A stretch of DNA of 64,000 bases from DTU052 sp050951725 (GCA_050951725.1 JBMNJO010000001.1:62001-126000), one strand, 5' to 3'. Shown: positions 53,702 to 63,513, numbered from the stretch's first letter. The notes: generated by a model from the letters alone, not told the origin. Numbers and translations are program-made.

Positions 53702-54055
53702 ATGCATGAATTCGCCTTGATTCAAAGCGTTTTGGAAATGGTAAAGGACAGCGCTGTCCAGAATCGCATTAAGAAAGTAAATCGAGTAAAGCTGGTGGTT
53801 GGCAAGTTTTCCATGGCCCTTCCTGATAGCCTGCATTTCGCATTTGATGCTATCAAAGCCACCGAGGACTTATTTCAGAACGCAAATCTGGAGATCGAAG
53901 AAAGAGAAATTATCGGCAGCTGTCAGCAGTGCCAGCAGGCTTTTCAAATGCATGACCGCTACTGTTTTGTCTGTCCATCGTGCAATTCAACCGGTATTGA
54001 GATAATTCAGGGCCGGGAACTGTACCTGGATTACTACGAAGGAGAGGAGAACTGA
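53702..54055 (+). CDS. hypA: hydrogenase nickel-incorporation zinc protein
   Basis: 117 aa starting MHEFALIQSVLEM at ATG 53702; His2 is the nickel ligand. Zinc site from CQQCQQAF and CPSC near residues 73-95. It passes nickel to the hydrogenase large subunit together with HypB, whose start overlaps its stop. Confidence 0.93.
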   Translation: MHEFALIQSVLEMVKDSAVQNRIKKVNRVKLVVGKFSMALPDSLHFAFDAIKATEDLFQNANLEIEEREIIGSCQQCQQAFQMHDRYCFVCPSCNSTGIEIIQGRELYLDYYEGEEN

Positions 54056-54720
54056 TGGTTCAGGTTCGTATGGAAACCAATATCCTGGGAGCCAATGAAC
54101 TCCTGGCTCGCAGGAACCGTGGGGTATTCACCCGGCAGGGAATCCTGGTGGTTAATCTGATGAGCTCACCCGGCTCAGGCAAAACCACCTTGCTGGAAAA
54201 GAGCATAGAGCATCTCCGTGGTAGGCTGCAGCTGGGAGTTATCGAGGGTGACCTTTATACCGACCAGGATGCCCGGCGTATTGAGCAAAAAGGAGTGCGG
54301 GTGGTACAGATCAACACCGAAGGTGCCTGTCACCTGGATGCCGGGATGGTCAGTCAGGCATTTACGAGCCTGTCCGGAGAAAACCTGGATCTGCTTTTCA
54401 TTGAGAATGTCGGCAATCTGGTGTGCCCGGCGGAGTTTGATCTGGGGGAGGATTTCAAAGTGGTGGTCATAAGCACCGCCGAGGGCAATGATAAACCCCT
54501 GAAGTATCCTCTGATATTCCGGGAGGCCCGGGCCATCCTCCTGAACAAGATTGATCTCCTGCCGTTCACCGACTTCAGCGTGGAGTGTTTCCGGAGGGAC
54601 CTGGCCCAAATCAACCCCCGGGCACCGGTATTTCTGGTTTCAGGCCGTACTGGAGAAGGGGTTGAGGACTGGATCGAATGGCTCTTGGAGGAGGTGAAGA
54701 TTAAAAGAGCTGAGGTATAA
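54055..54720 (+). CDS. hypB: hydrogenase nickel-incorporation GTPase
   Basis: 221 aa. G-domain with P-loop SSPGSGKTT, GDLYTDQDA, the nickel-linked INTEGACHLDAGM and ILLNKIDLLP. It lacks the histidine-rich N-terminus of some HypB proteins, so it should act as a metallochaperone without nickel storage; the histidine-rich NikO tail and CooT fusion may fill that role. Confidence 0.95.
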   Translation: MVQVRMETNILGANELLARRNRGVFTRQGILVVNLMSSPGSGKTTLLEKSIEHLRGRLQLGVIEGDLYTDQDARRIEQKGVRVVQINTEGACHLDAGMVSQAFTSLSGENLDLLFIENVGNLVCPAEFDLGEDFKVVVISTAEGNDKPLKYPLIFREARAILLNKIDLLPFTDFSVECFRRDLAQINPRAPVFLVSGRTGEGVEDWIEWLLEEVKIKRAEV

Positions 54721-54791
54721 AGGGACTATTCTGAATCTGGTAGAGAATGGTGACATCAACAAAAACAACAGTTGGGGAGGGAATATCAAAA

Positions 54792-55859
54792 GTGTCTACC
54801 AAACTGAGTCGACGCGATTTTCTTAAAATGTGCGCGGGTTCGGCTGCGGTAATATCGTTATCAAGTTATCTGGCTCCCTTCATGAAGGAAGCAGTTGCAG
54901 CTGGCGCCCCACCCGTAATCTGGATTCAGGGGGCATCATGCACCGGATGCTCCATCTCACTGCTCAATACGGTACATCCCGATATCAAAGAGGTCTTGAC
55001 CAAAGTCATCAGCCTGACCTATCACCCCAATATCAGTGCAGCTGCCGGAGATTTGGCCCTGAAAGAAGCAGTCTACAAGGTAGCGGAAACCAACCCGAAG
55101 AACTTCTTCCTGGTGGTGGAAGGCGCGGTTCCCACCGGTGCTGAGGGGCGCTTCTGCATGGTGGGAGAAAAAGAAAATGGAGAGCCCATAGTATTCGAAA
55201 AACTGATCAAAGACATTGGCAGCAAGGCGAAAGCCATTCTAAACTTTGGCACCTGCTCCTCTTACGGAGGAATTCCCGCTACCAGCCCTAATCCCACGGA
55301 CTGTAAACCAGTCTCCCAGGTGGTAAAGAATGTTCCTATCATCAATGTACCTGGTTGCCCACCGCATCCGGATTGGATGGTTGGGACCATTGCTCATGTG
55401 CTTCTCTACAACGACATTCCGGAAGTGGACGCTTTTGGACGTCCCAAGATGTTCTTTGAAAGGATCATCCATGATAACTGCCAGAGAAGGCAATACTTTG
55501 ACAACGCCATATTTGCCAAGACCTTTGGTGAGATGGGCTGCATGCTGGAGTTGGGATGCAAGGGCCCGTATGCCCATTGCGACGCTACCACCCGCCTGTG
55601 GAACAACGGCAACAACTGGTGTGTAGGATGCGGTGGTGTGTGTATCGGCTGCACCGAACCCCAGTTCCCGGCCTGGCCAATGTACGAGAGGATGCCGGAC
55701 ATGCCGGTAGGACCGGCGACATCAGTTACTGCTGACCAGATTGGTCTTCTGCTGGGTGGCGCAACTGCCCTCGGTATTGCAGGACACCTGGCTGGAAACG
55801 TAATCACCGGCAGGATCGGTCCCAAAAAGGCAGACGAAGCGAAGGAAGGTGAGGCATAA
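54792..55859 (+). CDS. hyaA: uptake [NiFe] hydrogenase small subunit
   Basis: 355 aa from the GTG at 54792 (GGGGAGGG upstream), giving a compact Tat signal SRRDFLKMC; ATG 54747 would add 15 residues. Proximal cluster CTGCS, C in NFGTCSSYGG and PGCPPHPDW, then the medial/distal set with NWCVGCGGVCIGCTEP. The proximal site has the normal four cysteines, not the six of oxygen-tolerant enzymes. A C-terminal hydrophobic helix (IGLLLGGATALGIAGHLAG) anchors it outside the membrane. Directly followed by the large subunit. Confidence 0.94.
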   Translation: MSTKLSRRDFLKMCAGSAAVISLSSYLAPFMKEAVAAGAPPVIWIQGASCTGCSISLLNTVHPDIKEVLTKVISLTYHPNISAAAGDLALKEAVYKVAETNPKNFFLVVEGAVPTGAEGRFCMVGEKENGEPIVFEKLIKDIGSKAKAILNFGTCSSYGGIPATSPNPTDCKPVSQVVKNVPIINVPGCPPHPDWMVGTIAHVLLYNDIPEVDAFGRPKMFFERIIHDNCQRRQYFDNAIFAKTFGEMGCMLELGCKGPYAHCDATTRLWNNGNNWCVGCGGVCIGCTEPQFPAWPMYERMPDMPVGPATSVTADQIGLLLGGATALGIAGHLAGNVITGRIGPKKADEAKEGEA

Positions 55860-57314
55860 ATGGCAAAGATCATTGTTGATCCGGTAACCAGAATTGAAGG
55901 TCACCTTAAACTTGAGGTGGAGGTCGAAGGAAACGTAGTAGTAGATGCCTGGACCAGCGGTACTTTGTGGCGCGGCATGGAACTTATTATGCAGGGCCGG
56001 GATCCGCGTGATGCCGAGCAGATCATGCAGAGAATCTGCGGGGTTTGTCCCACATCGCATGCCACTGCAGGCATACTGGCTCTCGACAATGCCATGGGTA
56101 TTGAACCGCCGCCCAACGGCCGCATCATCAGAAACCTGATTTTCGGATCTAACTACATTCAGTCGCATATCCTTCATTTCTTCCACCTGGCAGCCCTGGA
56201 CTATGTGAAGGGACCCGACATGGCTCCTTTTAAGCCCCGGTATGAAGCCGACTACCGTTTACCGGCTGACATTAACGCCCAGGCGGTGGACATATACCTG
56301 GAGGCCCTTACCATACGGCGAAAGGCGCAGGAAATGCTTGCCATCTGGGGAGGCAAGATGCCTCATGTCCAGGCAATTGTACCCGGTGGCGTGTCAGAGG
56401 TTCCGGACACATCGAAGATTTACAAGTTCCTGGCCTATCTCGAAGAGATACAGACCTTTATCGATACCAAGTACATCCCAACCGTCAAGGCAGTGGCCGG
56501 GGTCTATTCAGATTGGTTCTCCATTGGAGCTGGCTGCCAGAACTTCCTCTGCTACGGCGGTTTTCCGCAAGAAGAAGGCCTGGATCATGTAAAGAAAAAG
56601 AAATTCTGGGACAGTGGAGTTTATGTTAGGGGACAGTATAAAGAATTGGATATCGGGTTGATAACCGAAGAGGTGACTCATTCCTGGTACGCAGATGATA
56701 CCGGAGGTAATACCCCGGATGTGGCAGTAGTCACCGCTGACGCCAAGAAAAAAGGCGCCTACTCCTGGATTAAATCCCCCCGTTACAACGGCGAGGCTAT
56801 GGAAGTAGGACCACTGGCTCGCCAGTGGGTTACCAAAAACCCTGATATAGTAGCCCTGGGTGATAAAGCCTTCTCAGTTATGGGGCGTCACTTAGCAAGA
56901 GCACGCGAAACATCTCAGATTGCCAAAGCCATGAAGGAGTGGGTCCTGCAGCTGCAACCGGGTCAACCGGTATGTACCCCGCACGAGCTGCCTAAAAAAG
57001 AAGTGGTTGGGGTAGGACTATGTGAGGCATCGCGCGGGGCTCTGGGTCACTGGCACCGGATCAGTTCCGGCGGCAGAACCATGGTTTACAATGCCGTGGT
57101 GCCCACCACCTGGAATTCGGGACCCCGGACCGGAAGCGGTGCGGCCACGGTACGCGGGCCGATGGAAGAGGCCATCGTGGGAACCAGTGTAGCTGATCCC
57201 CAAAATCCGGTGGAATTGGTTAGAATCGTTCGGTCTATGGACCCGTGTTACGGGTGTGCCATCCACGTTATGACCCCGAATAAAAAGACGATCAGCCAGT
57301 TTGCGATTAACTAG
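55860..57314 (+). CDS. hyaB: uptake [NiFe] hydrogenase large subunit
   Basis: 484 aa, starting immediately after the small subunit stop. The Ni-Fe site ligands are in RICGVCPTSHA (N-terminal) and DPCYGCAIHVM (C-terminal); the 15 residues after the final His are the maturation peptide cut off by the protease encoded downstream. Exported as a complex through the small subunit's Tat signal. Oxidises H2 and passes electrons to cytochrome b. Confidence 0.96.
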   Translation: MAKIIVDPVTRIEGHLKLEVEVEGNVVVDAWTSGTLWRGMELIMQGRDPRDAEQIMQRICGVCPTSHATAGILALDNAMGIEPPPNGRIIRNLIFGSNYIQSHILHFFHLAALDYVKGPDMAPFKPRYEADYRLPADINAQAVDIYLEALTIRRKAQEMLAIWGGKMPHVQAIVPGGVSEVPDTSKIYKFLAYLEEIQTFIDTKYIPTVKAVAGVYSDWFSIGAGCQNFLCYGGFPQEEGLDHVKKKKFWDSGVYVRGQYKELDIGLITEEVTHSWYADDTGGNTPDVAVVTADAKKKGAYSWIKSPRYNGEAMEVGPLARQWVTKNPDIVALGDKAFSVMGRHLARARETSQIAKAMKEWVLQLQPGQPVCTPHELPKKEVVGVGLCEASRGALGHWHRISSGGRTMVYNAVVPTTWNSGPRTGSGAATVRGPMEEAIVGTSVADPQNPVELVRIVRSMDPCYGCAIHVMTPNKKTISQFAIN

Positions 57315-57325
57315 GGGGTGTAAAA

Positions 57326-57946
57326 ATGCTTAAGAAGATGGAGAAGAGGCATTCGTTATGGATCCGGATATTCCACTGGACCAACATGATTGCCATCACC
57401 ATGTTGACTCTGACCGGTTTTTATATTCATGCACCCCAGACCTTTCGGCTGTTCTCAAGTATGGATACCGCCCGGGGCTTCCACTTTGCTATGGCATATG
57501 TTCTGGTAGTGGGGGTCGTGGGAAGAGTCTATTATGCTATCGCGGCCAGGGATGCCAAGAACATCGTCTACAGTCCTATAGAAGATACTAAAAAGCTTCC
57601 CAGTATGCTTAAATATTACCTGTTTTTGGCCAAGGACCATCCTTATTACGGGAAGTACAACCCCGGGCAAAAAGCCATGTATACCGGTTGGCTGGTAATG
57701 GCGATCCTTATGATTATCACCGGCTTCATACTTTACAAACCGCACCTGTTCCTGGGGCTGTCAGGCTGGTTTGGCGGGTTTCTGACGGTTCGCCTGATCC
57801 ACTATATCATTACCTGGCTGTTTGTACTGACTGTAATGCTGCATGTCTATCTGGATGTGGCGGAAGGGATCCCCATCCTGAAATCGATGTTCACCGGCAA
57901 GATTCTGGCGGATTTCCATCACGGCTATCATGAGGATAAAGCGTAA
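57326..57946 (+). CDS. hyaC: hydrogenase b-type cytochrome subunit
   Basis: 206 aa, ATG 57326 after GGGGGTG. Four hydrophobic segments with haem-ligand histidines in IFHWTNM, GFHFAMAY and the region around HYIITWLFVLTVMLH. It ties the external hydrogenase dimer to the quinone pool. Length and order match HyaC/HupC. Confidence 0.92.
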   Translation: MLKKMEKRHSLWIRIFHWTNMIAITMLTLTGFYIHAPQTFRLFSSMDTARGFHFAMAYVLVVGVVGRVYYAIAARDAKNIVYSPIEDTKKLPSMLKYYLFLAKDHPYYGKYNPGQKAMYTGWLVMAILMIITGFILYKPHLFLGLSGWFGGFLTVRLIHYIITWLFVLTVMLHVYLDVAEGIPILKSMFTGKILADFHHGYHEDKA

Positions 57947-57975
57947 GGACAAAAGTGATCATGGGGGGTTCGGAT

Positions 57976-58437
57976 GTGAAACGAGTTCTGGTCCTGGGTA
58001 TCGGTAACCTGCTGATGCAGGACGATGGGGTAGGGGTACACGTTGTCAGGATGCTGGAAAAGCTGGATCTGCCGCCCGGGGTAGAGGTGGTCGACGGAGG
58101 AACTCACAGCTACGATCTGCTCGATTACTTCAGCCAGGCGGATCAGTGTATCGTCATTGATGCCATGCACGCCGGGGGCCAACCGGGAACTATTTACCGG
58201 GTACCCCTGGATGAAATGGATCTTAAGCCAAACCCCAATATTGCATCCCTGCACGAGCTAAGCTTTGCGGAGGCCATGTATATGCTGAACCTGCAAGGGT
58301 ACAACCCGCGGGTAATTGTCTACGGAGTGGAGCCGCATACCGTGGATCTGGGATTGAAACTGACTCCCTGTGTTGCCGGACAGCTTCCGAAAATCGTAGA
58401 GATGATTCAGCGGGAAATCGCGGCTATGCTGGTGTGA
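57976..58437 (+). CDS. hyaD: hydrogenase maturation endopeptidase
   Basis: 153 aa from the GTG at 57976 (GGGGGG at 7 nt). HyaD/HybD fold: LGIGNLLMQDDGVG with the nickel-sensing Glu/Asp position, VVDGGTHSYDLL and IDAMHAGG. It removes the C-terminal peptide of the large subunit after nickel insertion. The in-frame GTG at 57955 is an alternative. Confidence 0.92.
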   Translation: MKRVLVLGIGNLLMQDDGVGVHVVRMLEKLDLPPGVEVVDGGTHSYDLLDYFSQADQCIVIDAMHAGGQPGTIYRVPLDEMDLKPNPNIASLHELSFAEAMYMLNLQGYNPRVIVYGVEPHTVDLGLKLTPCVAGQLPKIVEMIQREIAAMLV

Positions 58438-58513
58438 GCATCAAGTTTTCGGTTAAAACTCAAACTGAATGCCAGTTGGCAAGGGAATAATTCAGATGTT
58501 GAAAGTCCTAAAG

Positions 58514-58563
58514 CAAGGGTGGTTTACAGATTCGGTTCTTCGGTTATTTGATATCCACCCTTG
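58514..58563. repeat. inverted repeat between hyaD and hypF
   Basis: CAAGGGTGG and CCACCCTTG, perfect over 9 bp with a 32-nt loop, in the 267-nt gap before hypF. It could be an RNA processing or attenuation structure within the long operon; nothing else was recognised in this gap. Confidence 0.35.
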
Positions 58564-58704
58564 ATGCCCTGCGCATACCTGATTATTGCCGCTTTTTACC
58601 AAGCATTGACCTAAAAAAGGAAGAAGCAGGACTGGATTGTGTATCCAGAAGGGGAATAATGAGACAGATGAACACAATACAATTATTAAAGCGGGATTAT
58701 TGGG

Positions 58705-59649
58705 ATGAGTATTAAAGCCTACAGCATAAGAATAAACGGTATCGTCCAGGGTGTAGGGTTCAGACCCCATGTCTATCGCCTGGCTATGGAGTTTGACCTT
58801 AAAGGATGGGTCCTTAATTCGTCTGCAGGAGTATTTCTGGAAGTGGAGGGAGAAGAGGAATCCCTGCGCGGTTTCATGCAGAGACTGCAAAGCGAACCAC
58901 CCCCCCGGGCGTTGATCCGCAGTTGCGAGATGTCGGAGATCAGCCCAGGGCGCTTTAATGAGTTTACCATCAGACAGAGCCATGATGATGGGAAGACAAC
59001 GGCGATGATCTCCCCTGATATCGCCATGTGTGCCCGGTGCCAACAGGAAGTCAGTGACGTCAAGGACCGGCGTTACCGATACCCTTTCACCAACTGCACC
59101 AACTGCGGCCCCCGCTTCACCATTATTAAAGATCTTCCCTATGACCGGGCCATGACCACCATGGCATCTTTCCCCATGTGCCCGGAATGCCAGGCGGAAT
59201 ATGACAATCCGCTCAACCGGCGATTTCACGCCCAGCCCAATGCCTGTCCGGCCTGCGGACCCCGGATGACCCTGGTCGATTCACAGGACCAGCCGGTTGA
59301 TAAAGATGTTCGCGACCTGCTCAAGGCCGGGTACATCGTGGCCGTCAAAGGATTGGGAGGCTTCCACCTGGCGGTCAATGCCCTGGATGCGAACGCGGTC
59401 CTGCGGCTGCGACAGCGCAAGCGACGCGATGCCAAGCCGTTTGCGGTGATGGTTCGCGATCTGGCGACGGCCTACCAGCACTGTGTCATCAATGCCGGGG
59501 AAGAGGGATTGCTCAGTTCACCCCAGGGACCGATAGTGATACTGGAAAGGAGATCCGACAGTACTCTCCCGGCGGAAGGCCATTCATCCCGGATTGAAAA
59601 CTCTGGGGGTGATGCTGCCCTATACTCCTCTGCACTGCCTGCTGTTTGA
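58705..59649 (+). CDS. hypF: carbamoyltransferase HypF, N-terminal part (frameshifted)
   Basis: Carries the acylphosphatase domain (NGIVQGVGFRPHVYRLAM), both zinc fingers (CARCQQEV, NCTNCGPRF, CPECQAEY, ACPACGPR) and the first half of the YrdC-like domain. From about 59578 the frame runs into non-conserved residues and stops at 59649. The rest of HypF continues in the +1 frame (next entry). HypF makes the cyanide ligand precursor for the Ni-Fe site. Confidence 0.88.
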   Translation: MSIKAYSIRINGIVQGVGFRPHVYRLAMEFDLKGWVLNSSAGVFLEVEGEEESLRGFMQRLQSEPPPRALIRSCEMSEISPGRFNEFTIRQSHDDGKTTAMISPDIAMCARCQQEVSDVKDRRYRYPFTNCTNCGPRFTIIKDLPYDRAMTTMASFPMCPECQAEYDNPLNRRFHAQPNACPACGPRMTLVDSQDQPVDKDVRDLLKAGYIVAVKGLGGFHLAVNALDANAVLRLRQRKRRDAKPFAVMVRDLATAYQHCVINAGEEGLLSSPQGPIVILERRSDSTLPAEGHSSRIENSGGDAALYSSALPAV

Positions 59650-60970
59650 CGATGAACTGCGAATACTGGTGATGACCAGCGCTAACATCAGTGATGAACC
59701 TTTGATAACCGATAACGAGGAAGCCCTGGAAAAGCTGGGCGGTGTGGTGGATTTCTTTCTCCTGCACAACCGGGACATTTACAACCCCTGCGATGACTCG
59801 GTGGTGCAGATGACCAGGCTGAAAACCGTCCACCTTTTGCGGCGCGCCCGGGGATTTGTCCCGGGGAGCATACCGGTTGGAGGTCAAGCTGAGCCAGTTT
59901 TGGCTCTGGGGGGCGAAATGAAGAGTACCTTCTGTATTACCCGAAAAGGGGAGGCGTACTTAAGCCAGCACTGGGGAGACCTCAATCACTACCACAACTA
60001 TGTTAGTTTCCTGCAGGGGATTGAACGATTCAAACGGTCGCTGGAAGTGGAACCCCGGGTGCTGGTTCATGACCTGCATCCGGATTACCAGACCACCCGC
60101 TGGGCCCGGGAACAAAAGAATGTTCAGCGGATAGCGGTTCAGCACCATCATGCTCATATGGCCTCCGGCATGGCGGAAAACAACCTGCAGGGTGAAGTCC
60201 TGGGTTTAATCTGTGATGGCTCCGGCCTGGGGACTGACGGCGCCGTGTGGGGAGGCGAGATCCTGCGGGGTGACTATCGATGGTTCAGCCGGGTGGCCCA
60301 CTTGAAATACCTGCCCTTGCCCGGGGGTGACGTCTCTGCCCGAAGACCTTATCGTATGGCCCTGGTTTATCTTTACTCCGCCCTGGGTGAAGCGGGTCTT
60401 AGTTGGGCCGAGCGACTCCTGGCCGGTTTAAACCCGCAGGAAATGGCCCTGCTGGTTAAACGGATCGGACCTGGTAACCGGGAACCGCTCACCTCCTCCT
60501 GTGGCCGACTTTTTGATGCGGTAGGAGCCGCTCTGGGGATTTGCGGGATCAACCGGTACGAGGGACAGGCAGCCATTGAACTGGAGGCCTGCGCAGACCC
60601 AAAGGAGAGAAGCAGCTATGGATTTGTTGTGGAGAAGCAGGGAAACTGCTGGGTGATGGATGCCCTGCCCATGTGGCCTGAACTGGCAGCGGACATTGAA
60701 AAGTCATGCCGGGTGGAGAGTATGGCGATGAGATTTCACCTGACACTGGTCAGGATGTTCACATCTACCTTACTCAATATCAGGGATGAAACCGGCTTGA
60801 ATAGAGTAGTTCTGAGCGGAGGAGTTTTCCATAACCAGATACTGCTGATAAACCTGATAAAACAGCTGTCTGACCAGGGATTCATGGTCTATCATCACCA
60901 GAAGGTACCGCCGGGTGATGGCGGCCTATCTCTGGGGCAGGCAGTTATCGCCAGTGAGGTGAGCAAGTAA
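59594..60970 (+). CDS. hypF: carbamoyltransferase HypF, C-terminal part (frameshifted)
   Basis: Continues HypF in the frame one base further on: LGVMLPYTPLHCLLFDD and VMTSANISDEPL finish the YrdC domain, and the Kae1-like carbamoyltransferase domain follows, with the metal-binding VQHHHAHMASGMAEN and LSGGVFHNQIL. The TTG at 59594 has no ribosome site; similarity extends upstream to GCC ATT CAT CCC GGA, so this is not a natural start. One extra G in GGAAGGCC (59575-59581) accounts for the break. Ends overlapping hypC by 1 nt. Confidence 0.88.
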   Translation: MKTLGVMLPYTPLHCLLFDDELRILVMTSANISDEPLITDNEEALEKLGGVVDFFLLHNRDIYNPCDDSVVQMTRLKTVHLLRRARGFVPGSIPVGGQAEPVLALGGEMKSTFCITRKGEAYLSQHWGDLNHYHNYVSFLQGIERFKRSLEVEPRVLVHDLHPDYQTTRWAREQKNVQRIAVQHHHAHMASGMAENNLQGEVLGLICDGSGLGTDGAVWGGEILRGDYRWFSRVAHLKYLPLPGGDVSARRPYRMALVYLYSALGEAGLSWAERLLAGLNPQEMALLVKRIGPGNREPLTSSCGRLFDAVGAALGICGINRYEGQAAIELEACADPKERSSYGFVVEKQGNCWVMDALPMWPELAADIEKSCRVESMAMRFHLTLVRMFTSTLLNIRDETGLNRVVLSGGVFHNQILLINLIKQLSDQGFMVYHHQKVPPGDGGLSLGQAVIASEVSK

Positions 60971-61197
60971 TGTGTCTAGGAGTACCAGGCAAGATCATTG
61001 AACTGAAGGAAAACTATCGGGCAGTTGTGGACGTAAATGGCAACCAAACTGAGATAAGTGTCCGGCTGACCCCGGATGTTAAACTGGGTCAGTACGTCTT
61101 GATCCATGCGGGTTTTGCCATGGAGACCATGGACGAGAGTGCCGCCCAGGAGACCATGCAGTGCCTGCTGGAGGTGCTTCGCTATGCTGAATTATAA
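60970..61197 (+). CDS. hypC: hydrogenase assembly chaperone HypC
   Basis: 75 aa beginning MCLGVPGKIIEL; Cys2 binds the Fe(CN)2CO unit and docks to HypD and to the large-subunit precursor. Its start overlaps the hypF stop (TAATG), and hypD starts inside its last codons. Confidence 0.96.
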   Translation: MCLGVPGKIIELKENYRAVVDVNGNQTEISVRLTPDVKLGQYVLIHAGFAMETMDESAAQETMQCLLEVLRYAEL

Positions 61198-62257
61198 TCA
61201 GGATTTACTAAATGCGATCAAATCCGTGACCCAGAACATCTCCCTGATGGAGGTATGCGGTACTCACACCATGGCCATCGCCCGCAGCGGAATCCGCGGA
61301 CTGCTGCCCCCCAACATCAGACTGCTGTCCGGGCCGGGCTGCCCGGTATGTGTGACCAGCCAGGGGGACATAGACGCTGTCATCGAGATGGTGCGGCTGA
61401 GAGACATCATTCTTTTGACCTTCGGCGACATGATGCGGGTTCCGGGCACCCGGAGCAGCCTGGAGGAGGAACGCAGCCGGGGAGCTGATATCCGCATTGT
61501 GTACTCGCCGTTGGATGCCTTGAGGGTGGCCCGGAAAAACCCGGATCGGGAAGTGGTTTTTCTAGGCATCGGCTTCGAAACCACCACCCCGGCGGTGGCG
61601 GCTACCCTGGAGGAGGCACGCGAAGAAGGCCTGTCGAACTTCTCGGTATTTTCCCTGCATAAACTGGTTCCTCCGGCCCTGGAAATCATCTTTTCTGACC
61701 CGGAAATCGAGATCGATGGTCTGATCTGCCCCGGGCATGTAACAGCTGTAACCGGTATAAAGCCCTTTGAAGAACTGGCGGCAAAATACGGGAAGCCCTG
61801 TGTTGTCACCGGATTTGAAACGGTGGAAATCCTGGAGGGGATATTTATGCTGCTCAACCAGTTGCAGAGGTCTCAAGCCAGGGCGGAGATTCAGTACCGG
61901 CGGGTGGTTAGGGCAAGCGGCAACCAGGCAGCACTCAATATCATTGACCGGGTGTTTGAGCCAGTTCCGGCACGATGGCGCGGACTGGGCCTGATCCCTG
62001 ACAGCGGACTGCAGTTACGCCCGGAATATTCCGCTATGGATGCCCGCCGGAGATTTGACATAGGGGAAATGGAGGAGGTTCCGATTAAGGGCTGTGCCTG
62101 CGGAGCGGTCTTGACCGGCAAGATTCTCCCGACTGATTGTGCCCTTTTCGGACGGACCTGTACGCCTTTAAAGCCAGTAGGGCCCTGTATGGTTTCCCAG
62201 GAAGGTTCCTGTGCCGCTTATTATCGTTATTCACCAGGGAAGGAAGGAATCAAATGA
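61184..62257 (+). CDS. hypD: hydrogenase iron-centre scaffold HypD
   Basis: 357 aa from ATG 61184 (GGAGGTG at 7 nt). Conserved CGTHTMAIARSGIRG, LSGPGCPVCVT and GIGFETTTPA; the C-terminal [4Fe-4S] cysteines are in CACGAVLTGK, DCALFGRTC and QEGSCAAYYRY. With HypC it holds the iron while cyanide and CO are added. Overlaps hypC by 14 nt and hypE by 4. Confidence 0.96.
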   Translation: MLNYNQDLLNAIKSVTQNISLMEVCGTHTMAIARSGIRGLLPPNIRLLSGPGCPVCVTSQGDIDAVIEMVRLRDIILLTFGDMMRVPGTRSSLEEERSRGADIRIVYSPLDALRVARKNPDREVVFLGIGFETTTPAVAATLEEAREEGLSNFSVFSLHKLVPPALEIIFSDPEIEIDGLICPGHVTAVTGIKPFEELAAKYGKPCVVTGFETVEILEGIFMLLNQLQRSQARAEIQYRRVVRASGNQAALNIIDRVFEPVPARWRGLGLIPDSGLQLRPEYSAMDARRRFDIGEMEEVPIKGCACGAVLTGKILPTDCALFGRTCTPLKPVGPCMVSQEGSCAAYYRYSPGKEGIK

Positions 62258-63264
62258 AGATTGACCGCGTGCTGATGGCGCATGGCAGTGGCGGGTTGAT
62301 GAGCCAGCGCCTGATCGACGAAGTATTTAAGACAGCCTGGAATAATGACATTATGGACAGCATGCTGGATGGAGCCATATTCGATATAAAAGCCGGCCGG
62401 CTGGCGATGTCCACCGATTCATTTGTCATCACTCCGCTTTTCTTTCCCGGAGGGGATATCGGCAAGCTTTCCATCTGTGGAACGATTAACGACCTGGTGG
62501 CCTGTGGGGCGCGGCCCCTATACCTCTCCACAGCCTTCATAATCGAGGAAGGGCTGCCTATTTCCGACCTCCGGCAAATTGCCTGGTCCATGGACCAAAC
62601 TGCCCGGATGGCCGGGGTAAAGCTGGTTACCGGTGATACCAAAGTGGTGGAAAGGGGTAAGGCAGATGGGGTTTTTATCAACACCACCGGAATCGGGCTG
62701 ATTCCCGAGGGAATCGACTACCGGCCGACCCGGATCCAGCCTGGGGATAAGGTAATCGTAACCGGCCAGGTTGGTGACCATGGTCTGGCGGTTTTGGCGC
62801 AGAGAGAGGGCCTTAACTTCAACACTCCCGCCTTAAGTGACTGTGCCCCCCTTTATCAACTGGCGGAGGTTGCCGAAAGATACGGAAATGCCATCAGATG
62901 TATGCGCGATCCCACCCGGGGCGGACTGGCCACGGTCCTGAACGAGATTGCAGAACAGGCCAGGCTGGGCATACAGGTCAAAGAAGCGGATATCCCGGTG
63001 TCTGCGGTTGTGCAAGGGGCCTGCGACATGCTGGGGATGGACCCGCTTTATATGGCTAATGAGGGTAAGATGGTGATCTTCGCCTCACCGGACATGGCCG
63101 GCGATATCTGTGCTGACCTGCGTCGACTTCCCTGGGCGGAGAAAGCCGCCATTATTGGCTCTGTAAGTTTTGGACCTGCCGGAATGGTGCTGATTGAAAC
63201 TGAACTGGGAGCCCAGCGGATACTGGGAATGCTGGAGGGCGAGCACGTGCCCCGTATCTGCTGA
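62254..63264 (+). CDS. hypE: hydrogenase maturation dehydratase HypE
   Basis: 336 aa from ATG 62254, overlapping the hypD stop. PurM-like ATP-binding fold: MAHGSGGLMSQRLI, STDSFVITPLFFPGGDIG, GTINDLVACGARP and MRDPTRGGLATVLNE. It ends in PRIC, the C-terminal cysteine that is carbamoylated by HypF and dehydrated to thiocyanate. Last gene of the operon. Confidence 0.96.
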   Translation: MKIDRVLMAHGSGGLMSQRLIDEVFKTAWNNDIMDSMLDGAIFDIKAGRLAMSTDSFVITPLFFPGGDIGKLSICGTINDLVACGARPLYLSTAFIIEEGLPISDLRQIAWSMDQTARMAGVKLVTGDTKVVERGKADGVFINTTGIGLIPEGIDYRPTRIQPGDKVIVTGQVGDHGLAVLAQREGLNFNTPALSDCAPLYQLAEVAERYGNAIRCMRDPTRGGLATVLNEIAEQARLGIQVKEADIPVSAVVQGACDMLGMDPLYMANEGKMVIFASPDMAGDICADLRRLPWAEKAAIIGSVSFGPAGMVLIETELGAQRILGMLEGEHVPRIC

Positions 63265-63513
63265 AAGGCCACCCCAATATGATTATTTTCCCGGGAAAAT
63301 ACCGTATTCAAATCGCCGATTTCCGGATTTTATCGAAGAGCAGGTAAAGGTTCCATATCGTAATGGTGTGATTTATTGTGAACCGGCGGTGGTGTCTGAA
63401 AAAGCAGTAAAAGAAACTATTCTTCCATGGGAGGAATATGGCGTTATATGTAGAATACATTGCACCAGAGTATTTGCTGAACTATTGAACCAGCGTTTGT
63501 TCCGAAAATCACA
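63265..63513. other. intergenic region after hypE
   Basis: Holds a perfect 14-bp palindrome, TTTTCCCGGGAAAA (63284-63297), shortly after the hypE stop. An open frame of roughly 95 codons runs through to 63565 without a start or ribosome site and overlaps the riboswitch, so I do not call it a gene. Confidence 0.4.
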
